Assembly: GCA_030588745.1 (NCBI GenBank)
Contig: JAUUXB010000002.1
Span: 1 to 64,000, forward strand
DNA from: a bacterium
GTDB lineage: Bacteria > Patescibacteriota > Minisyncoccia > Minisyncoccales > JANBVM01
Reading direction: 5' to 3'
Length of the DNA: 64,000 nt
In this document: piece by piece, positions 8,412 through 17,927 of the stretch
Layout: each line of letters starts with the position of its first letter
Position numbering within the stretch: the stretch's first letter is position 1
Translations under genes and position numbers: made by a program
The notes under the pieces: generated by a model
What the model was told of the DNA's origin: nothing
The model's database searches: none
What the model saw: the letters and a program-made list of their open reading frames with translations, nothing else

Positions 8412-8789
8412 TTAAGAGCCCCGAATAAGTTCTATTAATCGATCTATTTCTTCTTTTGTTGGTTTTTTATTACGTAAAGTCCTAAAAAAGGCAGGTAGGT
8501 ATTTTATAGCATTTTTTTCTAACAGAATGTCTCTGGGAATTATACCCTGTGCTATTACTGCTTCATCAATAAACTTTTGGATATTTTCTTTATTTTTTGA
8601 CATTCCTAGAGCTGTCGCCCACCTTTTTAGTGTTTTTTCATCAGAAGGGGGCGAAATTATACCTCTTTCTATTTTACTCCAGTTGCTTGGATCGTAATTC
8701 ACCAATCTACATGCTTTTCTAAGAGTTAATCCTTTTTTGATTCGTAAATCTTTTAAATTTTCTCCGAATTGTTTAAGATTTTTATACAT
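8412..8789 (-). CDS. XRE-family HTH regulator
   Basis: FGENLKDLRIKKGLTLRKACRLVNYDPSNWSKIERGIISPP. Confidence 0.85.
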   Translation of the reverse strand: MYKNLKQFGENLKDLRIKKGLTLRKACRLVNYDPSNWSKIERGIISPPSDEKTLKRWATALGMSKNKENIQKFIDEAVIAQGIIPRDILLEKNAIKYLPAFFRTLRNKKPTKEEIDRLIELIRGS

Positions 8790-8820
8790 ATAATAAAAAA
8801 TTGATATTAATTCTTGTATT

Positions 8821-8838
8821 GTGGTATAATTCTACCAC
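8821..8838. promoter_or_regulatory. Inverted repeat GTGGTA-TAATTC-TACCAC overlapping a TATAAT box
   Basis: Perfect 6-bp arms between divergent XRE and AbrB-like genes. Confidence 0.6.
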
Positions 8839-8926
8839 ACCTGCTAGCCATGTCAATAATGAAGCTGTGGAAAACCTCATCATATTCTTGCTTATTTGAC
8901 AGACCCCATATGCTTCAATAAAGTAA

Positions 8927-8949
8927 GAATGTAAGAAAGTATTACATTC
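8927..8949. promoter_or_regulatory. Inverted repeat GAATGTAA-n7-TTACATTC directly upstream of AbrB-like gene
   Basis: Perfect 8-bp arms ending 13 nt before the ATG at 8962. Confidence 0.6.
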
Positions 8950-8961
8950 ATCAATAAAAAT

Positions 8962-9204
8962 ATGATTACTATAACTAAAATCACAAGCAAAGGACAAATT
9001 ACTCTTCCAGCTAAATGGAGACGTAATTTTTCCACTAATCAATATATTATTGAAGAAAAAAAAGACAGATTAGAGATAAAACCATTGATTCTTAAAGAGT
9101 TGTATAAAAAAAACGAATACACTGTTTTTGATGCTATTCGCGACAACAAAGGAAAAGGAATCAAGGCAAAAGATTTAATCAAAATCTTGAAAAAGACAGT
9201 TTAG
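8962..9204 (+). CDS. AbrB/SpoVT-type DNA-binding protein
   Basis: MITITKITSKGQITLPAKWRRNF...ITLP swapped-hairpin signature. Confidence 0.85.
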   Translation: MITITKITSKGQITLPAKWRRNFSTNQYIIEEKKDRLEIKPLILKELYKKNEYTVFDAIRDNKGKGIKAKDLIKILKKTV

Positions 9205-9237
9205 CATGGACAAAATAGAGGGACTAAAAAAATAACA

Positions 9238-9268
9238 CCCCACTTTTTTTATTATGTGGGGTTTTTTT
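9238..9268. terminator. Rho-independent terminator, possibly bidirectional
   Basis: CCCCAC...GTGGGGTTTTTTT. Confidence 0.8.
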
Positions 9269-9344
9269 ATAATAAGATTAGAACTGGCTTTTTAAAAAGA
9301 TTTTCCATTAAAAATGCTAAGCCCTCAGAAAGAAAACATATAAG

Positions 9345-9704
9345 TTACTCTTCCCAATCGAGCTGACTTTCAGGAATACCCAATGATCTCCCGTAATCTT
9401 CAGCTTCTTTTCTTTTTTCTTTATCTCCCTTGTTGTATTTAAAAATCTTTTCAGGAAATATTACATATTCCTTGTTATCTACTGAAAAGTTAGCATACCA
9501 CTTTGGTTTAAGTGAATAACTTAACTTCTCAGCTACTTCATCAGCTCTATTTACTTCTCCTTCAAAATAAATAGCTGTCCAAACCTTTGGCTGGTAATCA
9601 GCGGCGTTACTAATATTCCAAACATCTGTCTTGGTAATCTCTAATTCTTCCAAGATGCTCTTGTCTTTTAAACTTTCTTTGAGTAAAAGCCCTTTAAATT
9701 TCAT
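9345..9704 (-). CDS. Conserved hypothetical protein, 119 aa
   Basis: Complete ORF; TATAAT box 8 nt before ATG. Confidence 0.65.
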   Translation of the reverse strand: MKFKGLLLKESLKDKSILEELEITKTDVWNISNAADYQPKVWTAIYFEGEVNRADEVAEKLSYSLKPKWYANFSVDNKEYVIFPEKIFKYNKGDKEKRKEAEDYGRSLGIPESQLDWEE

Positions 9705-9713
9705 ATGTTTATA

Positions 9714-10688
9714 TTATAATCTAATCTCTTTTTCTAACCAATCTATTTTTTGAGTTTTTCTCCTCCAAAAAATATCTTCCCAGATATAGTGAAAAGCTAA
9801 TTTCTCCCAACCCTTATATTTTTTCCTAAAAAAATCAAGAATTTTTTTGACTGAAACCAACTTCTTATTAAATAATAGTTTGGACATTATCTTCTGTTCC
9901 CAGGGTGGAATAGTTGCTAAATGATCGCAATGATAAAAATCTTCAAACAAAAGATATTCAACAGACGCAGGCCCTATACCATAAAGCTTTAACGCTTCTT
10001 TCTTCAATTCCTCCCTTTCCATTTTTCTCATTTCAAGCTCATCAATTTCGCCTTTAGTAAACTGTTCACTAATTCTTTTTAAGAATTTAGTCCTATAACC
10101 CAATTTTAAATCTCTCAAAACTTGTTCTGAAACTTTAGCTATTGCTTTTGGTTCCCAAAAAGTAACGAGAGTTTTATTATCAAACTTAATTTTCTTGCCA
10201 AATTCACCAAAAAGATTTTCCAGCATCTGATAAGTTCTCCGAACAGTAGCATTCTGCAAGACAATATAAATAATCAAGGTTTCGTATAAGGAATTAGCAG
10301 CTACTGGTTTCATCCCTCGCCATCTCTTTAATAAGGGTTTAAGAAATTTGTCTTTCTTAAATCTTTTATCAAATTCTGAAATATCTTGTCTTAAATTGAA
10401 TCTCCACCCTATTTCTGAAACCAAGTTTTGCTTAAATTCTTTTGATAAAACTTCTTTTGAATATACGGTTAATTTTATTTTGGGCTTAACTATCGTCCCC
10501 TTATTTTCTAATTTTAGTCCTAAATACTTTCCTTTCCAAACCATTGTTATCCAGTATTTACCTTTTTCCCATTCATTATCAGAAGATGGAAAATGCGACG
10601 GTTTGTAAATGGTCGCATCAAAATTATAAGGGGAAACTGGTTTCAGTATAGTTGAAAAAGTTTTGTTAAGATTATTTGTATTTATCAT
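9714..10688 (-). CDS. HhH-GPD (AlkA/OGG-like) DNA glycosylase family protein
   Basis: SLYETLIIYIVLQNATVRRTYQM...LKLYGIGPASVEYLLFEDFYHCDHLATIPPWEQKI. Confidence 0.7.
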   Translation of the reverse strand: MINTNNLNKTFSTILKPVSPYNFDATIYKPSHFPSSDNEWEKGKYWITMVWKGKYLGLKLENKGTIVKPKIKLTVYSKEVLSKEFKQNLVSEIGWRFNLRQDISEFDKRFKKDKFLKPLLKRWRGMKPVAANSLYETLIIYIVLQNATVRRTYQMLENLFGEFGKKIKFDNKTLVTFWEPKAIAKVSEQVLRDLKLGYRTKFLKRISEQFTKGEIDELEMRKMEREELKKEALKLYGIGPASVEYLLFEDFYHCDHLATIPPWEQKIMSKLLFNKKLVSVKKILDFFRKKYKGWEKLAFHYIWEDIFWRRKTQKIDWLEKEIRL

Positions 10689-10766
10689 ATTCTTTTATTT
10701 TAGCAGAAAAATCGTCTTTTTGACGATTTCTCTATACAATTACACCTAATTATATGCAATTTTATC

Positions 10767-10800
10767 TGCTCCGGGAGACGGACTCCGTTAGAACCTGCTT
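10767..10800 (-). other. tRNA 3'-end-like element (E4)
   Basis: Minus strand AAGCAGGTTCTAACGGAGTCCGTCTCCCGGAGCA, followed by terminator AATCGTCaaaaaGACGATTTTT. Confidence 0.5.
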
Positions 10801-10813
10801 AGTGGATTGAAAT

Positions 10814-10840
10814 AAAAAAAGCGACTTGCTTTTAAGTCAC
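10814..10840 (-). terminator. Rho-independent terminator of the 126-aa gene
   Basis: GTGACTTaaaagcAAGTCGCTTTTTTT on minus strand. Confidence 0.75.
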
Positions 10841-10864
10841 TATAAATAATCTTATACCTTCTTA

Positions 10865-11245
10865 TCACCCGTCTATAGTCTCTGTATATATGTTCACCTT
10901 TCTGGCTGCATCCATAAGTACTGAATCTGGTGCCCAGTTAGAAGAACAAACAACGGTAATTTCTTTTTCTCCACTCAACCTCACTAATGCTTTTGTTAAA
11001 AATTGGTCTTCATTTTCTACCTCCATCAGCCAAGTAATACTGGGGTAGGGGCTCCAAGAACCATCTTTGTTCTGTATTTCTACCTCTTTCAGAAGCATTA
11101 CTTTCTTTCCTTCTTTCGTTGAAAGATTAGGATCATATTTACAGTGACATGGAAGTAATTCTACGTTATCAGGATCAAAACGAATAGTAATATCTTTTCT
11201 GGGATATCCCCTTAAAAAGTCTTTTGTTCTTACTGCTTTCTTCAT
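10865..11245 (-). CDS. Hypothetical protein, 126 aa
   Basis: Complete ORF with Shine-Dalgarno-like GAGGTGG upstream and terminator downstream. Confidence 0.65.
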   Translation of the reverse strand: MKKAVRTKDFLRGYPRKDITIRFDPDNVELLPCHCKYDPNLSTKEGKKVMLLKEVEIQNKDGSWSPYPSITWLMEVENEDQFLTKALVRLSGEKEITVVCSSNWAPDSVLMDAARKVNIYTETIDG

Positions 11246-11318
11246 TTAAAAGAACCACCTCATTTTGTTGACTATTTTTACATTACTAGCTTTAATTAAA
11301 AAATCAAACCACAAATAT

Positions 11319-11432
11319 TTAAAAAACGTAATGCTCTAAGGCATAATAAAACATCCAGCCAATAACAAAAAAAGCTATTGCAAGGTCAAATAGTAAAAAA
11401 AGTATGGCCCCTTTTTGATTGTTAACTTTCAT
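11319..11432 (-). CDS. Small single-TM protein, 37 aa
   Basis: MKVNNQKGAILFLLFDLAIAFFVIGWMFYYALEHYVF; just upstream of the protease-like gene; below ORF-track cutoff. Confidence 0.45.
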   Translation of the reverse strand: MKVNNQKGAILFLLFDLAIAFFVIGWMFYYALEHYVF

Positions 11433-11440
11433 ATAATTAT

Positions 11441-12121
11441 TTAAAAACCGGCAAAAGTCCTGATTATATCAACAGGAACAATGCTTACTATTCCCCAATA
11501 ATCAATAGTTGCCAGACCCAAGAATTCACCTTTAATGTTAAATAAAGGACTGCCAACCATAGTACTTCTTTCAAGAATGTTTGTTGAAATCAGGTTTTTG
11601 TAAAAATAGGAAACAACCCCTTCATTAACTCCACGGGTAAATTCTTCTACTCCGTAAATTGTTCCAATTAAGAAAATTCTTTCTCCTGTTTTTATTTTGT
11701 TTAAATCAGCAAAACCAACTGTTGGTAAATTATTCTGTTCAAGTTTAATTAAAGCCAGATTATTAGTTAAATCTCTTTTTAAAATCTGATAAGGGGATGG
11801 TTTTCCTTCAACAAAAAATAAGAATTCAGAACCCTGAGGAACCAACTCAGCCAAAGTTACTATCAAACCATCTGAGGTTAGAACCATTGCTGAGCCATTG
11901 AGTATTTTTTCTTTACTGGTTGTTTTAATACCAACAACTGTTTTTTCAACTTTTTCAACAGCGTTTTCAAGAGCAGTATTTTCCTCAATAATAATCTCTT
12001 TCCTTTCAGTAACATAAACAGGCCTTTCAATAAAATATGGCCAAATAAACTGATTAGCAAAAAGCCCTCCTAAAATACCAACAACAAATATTGCTAAAAC
12101 CTGTAAAACCTTTTTTTTCAT
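11441..12121 (-). CDS. Membrane-anchored trypsin-like (HtrA-fold) protein, catalytic residues apparently lost
   Basis: Aligns by eye to the HtrA at 15835-17196 but HVV->ELV, D->N (TNNLALIKL) and GNSGGPL->TMVGSPL. Confidence 0.65.
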   Translation of the reverse strand: MKKKVLQVLAIFVVGILGGLFANQFIWPYFIERPVYVTERKEIIIEENTALENAVEKVEKTVVGIKTTSKEKILNGSAMVLTSDGLIVTLAELVPQGSEFLFFVEGKPSPYQILKRDLTNNLALIKLEQNNLPTVGFADLNKIKTGERIFLIGTIYGVEEFTRGVNEGVVSYFYKNLISTNILERSTMVGSPLFNIKGEFLGLATIDYWGIVSIVPVDIIRTFAGF

Positions 12122-12165
12122 ATAACTAAACAGAAATTCTTGGTCTTTTTCTTTGCTTTATTTCA
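12064..12165. repeat. Duplicated clpB-3'end/protease-5'end junction, copy A
   Basis: ~100 nt closely matching 12985-13080; includes remnant IKQRKRPRISV* of the ClpB C-terminus. Confidence 0.8.
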
Positions 12166-12242
12166 TTTATTTTTGAAACAAACCTCATTGTTCTATAACT
12201 CTATATTAGATTTTTCTATAAATCTGTCAATTTTTATTCAAT

Positions 12243-12271
12243 AAAAAAACAGTGCTATAATTTGGCACTGC
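12243..12271 (-). terminator. Rho-independent terminator of the 204-aa gene
   Basis: CAGTGCcaaattataGCACTGTTTTTTT. Confidence 0.75.
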
Positions 12272-12289
12272 CACGAATTAATTATTAAT

Positions 12290-12904
12290 TTATCCCACTA
12301 AGTAAAAAGGGCTTTCAAGAACAGACTTGAGAGAAAACCAATTTTCCTTAACACTCTCTTTAATTCTTATGATTTGCCATCTTCCTCTGAAAAAAATCTT
12401 GAAATTCCTGAAGAGGTTTATTCTCATTTCTTTTAAATTTTCCATTTCTTTCAAGCCTTTCTTAAATTCATTTATACTATTAAGCCAAGAATTTGCTTTA
12501 CAAACCACTGTTTCTGTTCTTGGCTCTTCTTTTCTATAATTTTCTAGTAATGTGGTTTGAAATTCAAATATAAAGAAACCGACAGGAGCATTTATTTCTG
12601 GAATCCCTTTTCTTAAACTAGATTTCTCCAAAAGTTTAACAATTTCTTCTAATTCTTCATGACTAAATTCTTCAACGTATTCAACGTTGGGAATTAAGTC
12701 TTGCCCTAACTTAACCTTTTTGTAAAAACCTTTTTTTAAGGTAATGTGGGATGAACTTTCTTCTTTTTGGTAAAAAAATAAATCCAAACTACCCATTAAG
12801 CCAATGTAATACATTAAGACATAATCTGAAGGATTTATGCTCACAATCCATAAATCTAACTTAAATTCTTTACCAGTTGAATCAATAATACCTATCTCAC
12901 TCAT
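12290..12904 (-). CDS. Hypothetical protein, 204 aa (inserted gene unit)
   Basis: Complete ORF; strong SD GGAAGGAG before ATG; flanked by the duplication. Confidence 0.65.
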   Translation of the reverse strand: MSEIGIIDSTGKEFKLDLWIVSINPSDYVLMYYIGLMGSLDLFFYQKEESSSHITLKKGFYKKVKLGQDLIPNVEYVEEFSHEELEEIVKLLEKSSLRKGIPEINAPVGFFIFEFQTTLLENYRKEEPRTETVVCKANSWLNSINEFKKGLKEMENLKEMRINLFRNFKIFFRGRWQIIRIKESVKENWFSLKSVLESPFYLVG

Positions 12905-12984
12905 TTTTCTCCTTCCTTTTTCAATTTTTAATATCTAATTCAGATTACAAAATTTCAAGAAAAAATCAATCCTTTTCTTCATGG

Positions 12985-13080
12985 ACCCTCCTGAAATACC
13001 AACAAATATTGCTAAAATCTGTAAAACCTTTTTTATATAATTAAACAGAAACTCTTGGTCTTTTTCTTTGCTTCATTTTA
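12985..13080. repeat. Duplicated clpB-3'end/protease-5'end junction, copy B
   Basis: See copy A; contains the genuine clpB 3' end. Confidence 0.8.
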
Positions 13081-15746
13081 ATTAAATCTTTTGTACTTAA
13101 AAATATTATTTTCTCATTTTGAAAATCAATTACTACTCTTTTTTCTTTTTCAAAATCTCCAGAAATAATCTTTAAAGACAATGGGTCTAAAATCTTTTTT
13201 TGAATCACTCTTTTTAATGGCCTGGCTCCTAAATTTGAGTCAAAACCTTTTTGAGCAACAAAGTCCTTAACCGACTCTGTAATTTGAACATCAATATCTT
13301 TTTTCCCAAGTCTTTGAACAACTTTTTCAAGTTCAAGATTAACAATTTTCTTAATCTCTGGCTTGTTAAGATAATCAAAAATTATGATTTCATCAATTCT
13401 GTTCAAAAACTCTGGCCTGAAATCATGTTTTAGGGCTGAAAGCACTTTTTCTCTTAAAGATTCTCTTTGCTTTTTTTCCTCATCTCCGCCAATAAAACCT
13501 AGTGAAGCCTGCCGGGCAATAATATCACTTCCTACATTTGAAGTCATAATCAAAGTTGCATTTTTAAAAGAAGCTACTCTTCCTTTTGCATCAGTAAGCC
13601 GTCCATCTTCTAAAATCTGAAGAAGAATATTAAACACCTCTGGATGAGCTTTTTCAATTTCATCTAATAGTATTACACTATACGGCCTTCTCCTTATCTT
13701 TTCAGTTAACTGACCGCCTTCATCATAACCAACATAGCCAGGAGGAGAACCTATCATTTTGGAAACAGTGTGTTTTTCCATATATTCTGACATATCTAAT
13801 CTGACCATTGCGTTTTCATCATTGAACAGGAAATTAGCTAAAGCTTTGGCAGTTTCTGTTTTTCCCACTCCAGTAGGCCCTAAAAACATAAATGAACCCA
13901 ATGGCCTATTTTCCTCAGAAATTCCAGCCCTTGCCCGTCTAATAGCATTAGAAATTGCAAGAATAGCCTGTTTTTGACCAATAACCCGCCTGCTAATAAT
14001 GTTCTCCATTTTCTCTAGCTTTTTAACTTCTTTTTCAAGCAATCTTGTTAAAGGAATTCCTGTCCACCTTGAAACTACTTTAACAATATCTTCTTCTGTT
14101 GCCTCGTCCTTTAAAAGAGGGTTTTTTCCCTGAATTCTTACTAATTTTTTCTCAGCACTTTTAAGTTCTTTTAAAAGCTCAGGGATTTTTCCATATTTTA
14201 ACTCAGCTACTTTTTGCAAATTAGCTTCAGAAATCCCTTTTTCAGCTTCAAAGCGGGCATTTTCAATTTCTGATTTAATGGTTTTAATTTTTACAATCAA
14301 ATCCTTTTCTGTTTTCCATTTAGTTTGAATTGCTCTTTGTCTTTCTGTTAAATCTGAAAGTTGTCTTGAGATTACTTTAAGCTTAATTTTGATTCCTTTT
14401 TCTTTTTTCAGAGCTTCTTGTTTAATTTGTAATTTATTAATTTCTCTTTTTAAATTCTCTAATTTAGAGGGTTCTGATTCAATTTCCAATCTTAAAGCAC
14501 TCATTGCTTCATCCATTAAATCAACTGCTTTGTCAGGCAAAAACCTGTCAGAAATATATCTAGCAGCTAACTGAACACAAGTGACTAAAGCAGAATCCTT
14601 GATTTTTACGCCATGATGAAGCTCATATTTTTCTTTTATTCCTCTTAAAATTAAAATAGTGTCTTCAATTGAAGGCTCTGCCACATAAATTGGCTGAAAC
14701 CTTCGTTCTAATGTCTGATCTTTTTCAATGTATTTCTGATATTCCTTTATGGTTGTAGCTCCAATTGCGCGCAGTTCTCCACGAGCCAAAGCTGGCTTTA
14801 AAAGATTTGAAGCATCAATTGCACCTTCAGCAGCTCCTGCTCCAACCAATGTATGAAGCTCATCAATGAATAATAAATACTTGCCATCAGCCCTATTAAT
14901 TTCTTTTATAAATGCTTTGATCCTGTCTTCAAATTCACCTCTATACCTTGTTCCTGCTATTAAAGCTCCTAAGTCCATTCCTATCACCTCTTTATCTTTC
15001 AAGCTCTCAGGCACCTGACCCGTAATAATACGTTGGGCTAAGCCCTCAACAATAGCTGTTTTTCCAACACCTGCTTCACCAATTAAAACCGGGTTGTTTT
15101 TTCTTCTTCGTGAAAGTATCTGCATTAACCTTCTTATTTCATTCTCTCTGCCAACTACTGGGTCGAGTTTGCCCTTTCTGGCTAAAGAAGTAAGGTTGCG
15201 AGCATATTTCTCAATTACCTGATATTTTGTTTCAGGTTTTGGGTCAGTAATTCTATGACCTCCTCTTAGCTTGGCTAGTTCAGTTGAAAATATCTGGTAA
15301 TCTAATCTGCCGAACTGCAAAGAACCAACCTCTGTTTTTGGCTTTAAAAAACTGGCTTTATCCAAGATTTCTTTTGCTTTTGTATCAGCATCCAAAAGAC
15401 CTAAGAATAAATGCTCAATAGAAATAAATTCATCTCCCATTCTGCTGGCTTCTTTTTTTGCTTTGTCTAAAATCTTTGCCATATCCTGAGTAAGATAAAG
15501 CTGGCCCAGGGTCCGAGGGGTAATGATTGTAGGAATCTTGCCCAAACTTAATTCTGTTTTTTTCTTTAATCCTTCAATGTCAACACCAAGCCGTTCAAGA
15601 ACATTTACAATAATACTTTCTGACTGCTTAAGCAAAACATAAAGTAAGTGCAAAGCATCAATCTGCTGCTGCTCTTTTTTTCTGGCTAATTCCTGGGCAG
15701 ACATTATTGCCTCTTGGCTTTTATGAGTAAATTGTCCTCCGTTCAT
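13041..15746 (-). CDS. clpB: ATP-dependent chaperone ClpB
   Basis: Clp_N repeats, two AAA+ domains ([27 protein letters not shown]), coiled-coil middle domain. Confidence 0.93.
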   Translation of the reverse strand: MNGGQFTHKSQEAIMSAQELARKKEQQQIDALHLLYVLLKQSESIIVNVLERLGVDIEGLKKKTELSLGKIPTIITPRTLGQLYLTQDMAKILDKAKKEASRMGDEFISIEHLFLGLLDADTKAKEILDKASFLKPKTEVGSLQFGRLDYQIFSTELAKLRGGHRITDPKPETKYQVIEKYARNLTSLARKGKLDPVVGRENEIRRLMQILSRRRKNNPVLIGEAGVGKTAIVEGLAQRIITGQVPESLKDKEVIGMDLGALIAGTRYRGEFEDRIKAFIKEINRADGKYLLFIDELHTLVGAGAAEGAIDASNLLKPALARGELRAIGATTIKEYQKYIEKDQTLERRFQPIYVAEPSIEDTILILRGIKEKYELHHGVKIKDSALVTCVQLAARYISDRFLPDKAVDLMDEAMSALRLEIESEPSKLENLKREINKLQIKQEALKKEKGIKIKLKVISRQLSDLTERQRAIQTKWKTEKDLIVKIKTIKSEIENARFEAEKGISEANLQKVAELKYGKIPELLKELKSAEKKLVRIQGKNPLLKDEATEEDIVKVVSRWTGIPLTRLLEKEVKKLEKMENIISRRVIGQKQAILAISNAIRRARAGISEENRPLGSFMFLGPTGVGKTETAKALANFLFNDENAMVRLDMSEYMEKHTVSKMIGSPPGYVGYDEGGQLTEKIRRRPYSVILLDEIEKAHPEVFNILLQILEDGRLTDAKGRVASFKNATLIMTSNVGSDIIARQASLGFIGGDEEKKQRESLREKVLSALKHDFRPEFLNRIDEIIIFDYLNKPEIKKIVNLELEKVVQRLGKKDIDVQITESVKDFVAQKGFDSNLGARPLKRVIQKKILDPLSLKIISGDFEKEKRVVIDFQNEKIIFLSTKDLIKMKQRKRPRVSV

Positions 15747-15834
15747 ATAAATTTATTATAAAATAAAACACGAAAAAATCAAGCAAAAAGAGCAAAAAAC
15801 AAAAATTATTCTTTGCTCCTGTAAATATTAACTA

Positions 15835-17925
15835 TTAACTGCTTCTTTCTCCCAAAACCAATGAAATAATTTTTTCTTGTTCTTCGCTTAAAACCTTTAG
15901 AGTTATCTCGTCTTCTGGAGAGTATTTCATAATGATTTTTGCCAAAGTGTTCTTAATTGTTATTTTCTCATTATTAAACTCTAAAATTATGTCTCCTTCC
16001 TTTATCCCAGCATCATCTGCAACTGAATCAGGAAACACAGCTGGTTCTCCCTGAGAGCCTTTTATAACCCAAACGCCATAATCAACTGATAAATCATTCT
16101 TCTCTTTAATTTCTTCAGTAATTAAAACATATCTTACGCCTAAAAACGGATAAACAATCCTGCCTATGCTTTTAACTTGTTCAACATCTCTTTTAGCTTT
16201 GTTTATAGGGATAGCAAAACCAATACTCTGGCCTTCAAGATCAATGGCAGTGTTAATGCCCATAACTTCTCCTTTTGAATTTAAAAGCGGACCTCCGGAA
16301 TTTCCCTTGTTAATAGCTGTATCAGTTTGGATTATGTCCTCTAAGACCTCAACAAAATCTCCGCTTGATGCTTCGATTGTCCTGCCCAGTCCAGAAATTA
16401 TACCAACTGAAACAGTATTCTGGTATCTTCCCAAAACATAACCAATAGCAATTGCAGTCTGTCCAATCTGGATTTTATCAGAATCTCCAAGTTCCACTTT
16501 AGAAAAAGATTCAAAACTCACCTCTCCATCGCTTGTTATTGTTTTTGTCTGGTCAATCTTTAATATTGCTATGTCTTGCAAAGGGTCTCTGGCCAATACT
16601 TTTGCTGGAAACTGCTTGCCACTAGAAACAACAACAGTATAATCTGCCTCGTCGTCTAAAACAACGTGTTTGTTAGTTACAATCATGCCATCTTCAGAAA
16701 CAATAAATCCTGTTCCTCCGCCTATTTCTTTTTTCTCAGTTCCTTTTTGCCTATATTGAGGAACTTTAAAATCAAAAAATGGTTCAAAGAAAAATTCTTC
16801 AAAAGGAGAAATGTAGTATTGTTCCAATACTGGTAAATCTTTTGTGACAATAATACTCACTACTGCTGGTGAAACTTTTTCCACCACATTAACAATTGCC
16901 TGCTCTTGAAAAGTATAAAGAGATTGCTCCTCTTCATTTTTTTGAGGCCTTGCAATCTCTATATTTAACCTGCTAAAAAAATCCTTTATTTCCCAGTAAA
17001 AGTAGCTTCCAGAAATTGCGCCTGCTAAAAATCCAAAAACAGATGATGTAAAAATCACCAGAATTAAAAATAAAAAAGCTTGTTTTTTAGAGAATTTAGC
17101 AAATTCTGATTTTACTGGCTTTAAAAGTTTCAATTTTCCTGATTTGAGTTTCGGTAATTTAATTGTTGGAAATTTTATTTTTGGCAGTTTATACATAGTA
17201 CTCGTATTATAACCTATTTTATTTTTGATTTTCAATGAATAATCAAATCTATACTGAAAAATATCTGATTTTATTGAACCGAAAAAAAGCATCCAGAGCC
17301 CTGCCAAAATATATCTTAAATAGGTTATTAATCTTCCGTCTTTTTCAAATCTTCTGGCAGACACTAAAACAGGGCTGATATCAATAAAACCAAATTTACC
17401 GTATTTTTTAGCCCTTTTTACATAATCATGATCCTCAGCAAACTTTACTTTTTCATCAAAACCCTTAATTGCCTGATTGATTTCTTTTTTAACTAAAATA
17501 ACATTAGTGGCATGAGGTAAAAAACTCTGGCTTAATTTTGCCCATAAATTATATAGCCAGTAAAAGATCTTATCAATTATTTTTCCCTGAGGATAGATTG
17601 GAAAACTTGCTACGCTTAGATTCCTGCTTTTAAAGTTCTCAACAAGATCATTTAAAAACCTAACTGGTAAAGATATAGCGTCAGCATCTATAAACAAAAA
17701 TAAATCCCCAGAAGCAATCTTAGCTCCCTCATTTCTTCCTTTGGGCGGCAGACCTCCTTCTGTTATTTTACAGCCAAAGCTCTTTGCTATTTTAACTGTA
17801 TCATCTTGTGAATTAGCATCAGCAACAATTATTTCATAGTCCTTAAAGCCTTGATTCTTGATTTCTGTAAGAAGTAAAGGAAGATATTCTTCTTCATTTA
17901 AAGTTGGAATAATAATGCTTAACAT
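15835..17925 (-). CDS. Fused ORF: N-terminal GT2 glycosyltransferase + C-terminal HtrA/DegP serine protease with PDZ
   Basis: MLSIIIPTLNEEEYLPLLL...DLFLFIDADA (GT2); TNKHVV / DIAILKID / GNSGGPL triad and PDZ; internal ATG at 17196 (MYKLPKIKF) preceded by a promoter. Confidence 0.85.
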   Translation of the reverse strand: MLSIIIPTLNEEEYLPLLLTEIKNQGFKDYEIIVADANSQDDTVKIAKSFGCKITEGGLPPKGRNEGAKIASGDLFLFIDADAISLPVRFLNDLVENFKSRNLSVASFPIYPQGKIIDKIFYWLYNLWAKLSQSFLPHATNVILVKKEINQAIKGFDEKVKFAEDHDYVKRAKKYGKFGFIDISPVLVSARRFEKDGRLITYLRYILAGLWMLFFGSIKSDIFQYRFDYSLKIKNKIGYNTSTMYKLPKIKFPTIKLPKLKSGKLKLLKPVKSEFAKFSKKQAFLFLILVIFTSSVFGFLAGAISGSYFYWEIKDFFSRLNIEIARPQKNEEEQSLYTFQEQAIVNVVEKVSPAVVSIIVTKDLPVLEQYYISPFEEFFFEPFFDFKVPQYRQKGTEKKEIGGGTGFIVSEDGMIVTNKHVVLDDEADYTVVVSSGKQFPAKVLARDPLQDIAILKIDQTKTITSDGEVSFESFSKVELGDSDKIQIGQTAIAIGYVLGRYQNTVSVGIISGLGRTIEASSGDFVEVLEDIIQTDTAINKGNSGGPLLNSKGEVMGINTAIDLEGQSIGFAIPINKAKRDVEQVKSIGRIVYPFLGVRYVLITEEIKEKNDLSVDYGVWVIKGSQGEPAVFPDSVADDAGIKEGDIILEFNNEKITIKNTLAKIIMKYSPEDEITLKVLSEEQEKIISLVLGERSS
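17206..17235 (-). promoter_or_regulatory. Internal promoter candidate for the HtrA part
   Basis: TTGAAA (17230-17235), 18-nt spacer, TATAAT (17206-17211); ATG 9 nt downstream. Confidence 0.6.
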
Positions 17926-17927
17926 GT

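Noticed and set aside
8962-9204. AbrB-like protein as antitoxin of a toxin-antitoxin pair
   Set aside because: No toxin-like ORF next to it; the following sequence is a terminator.
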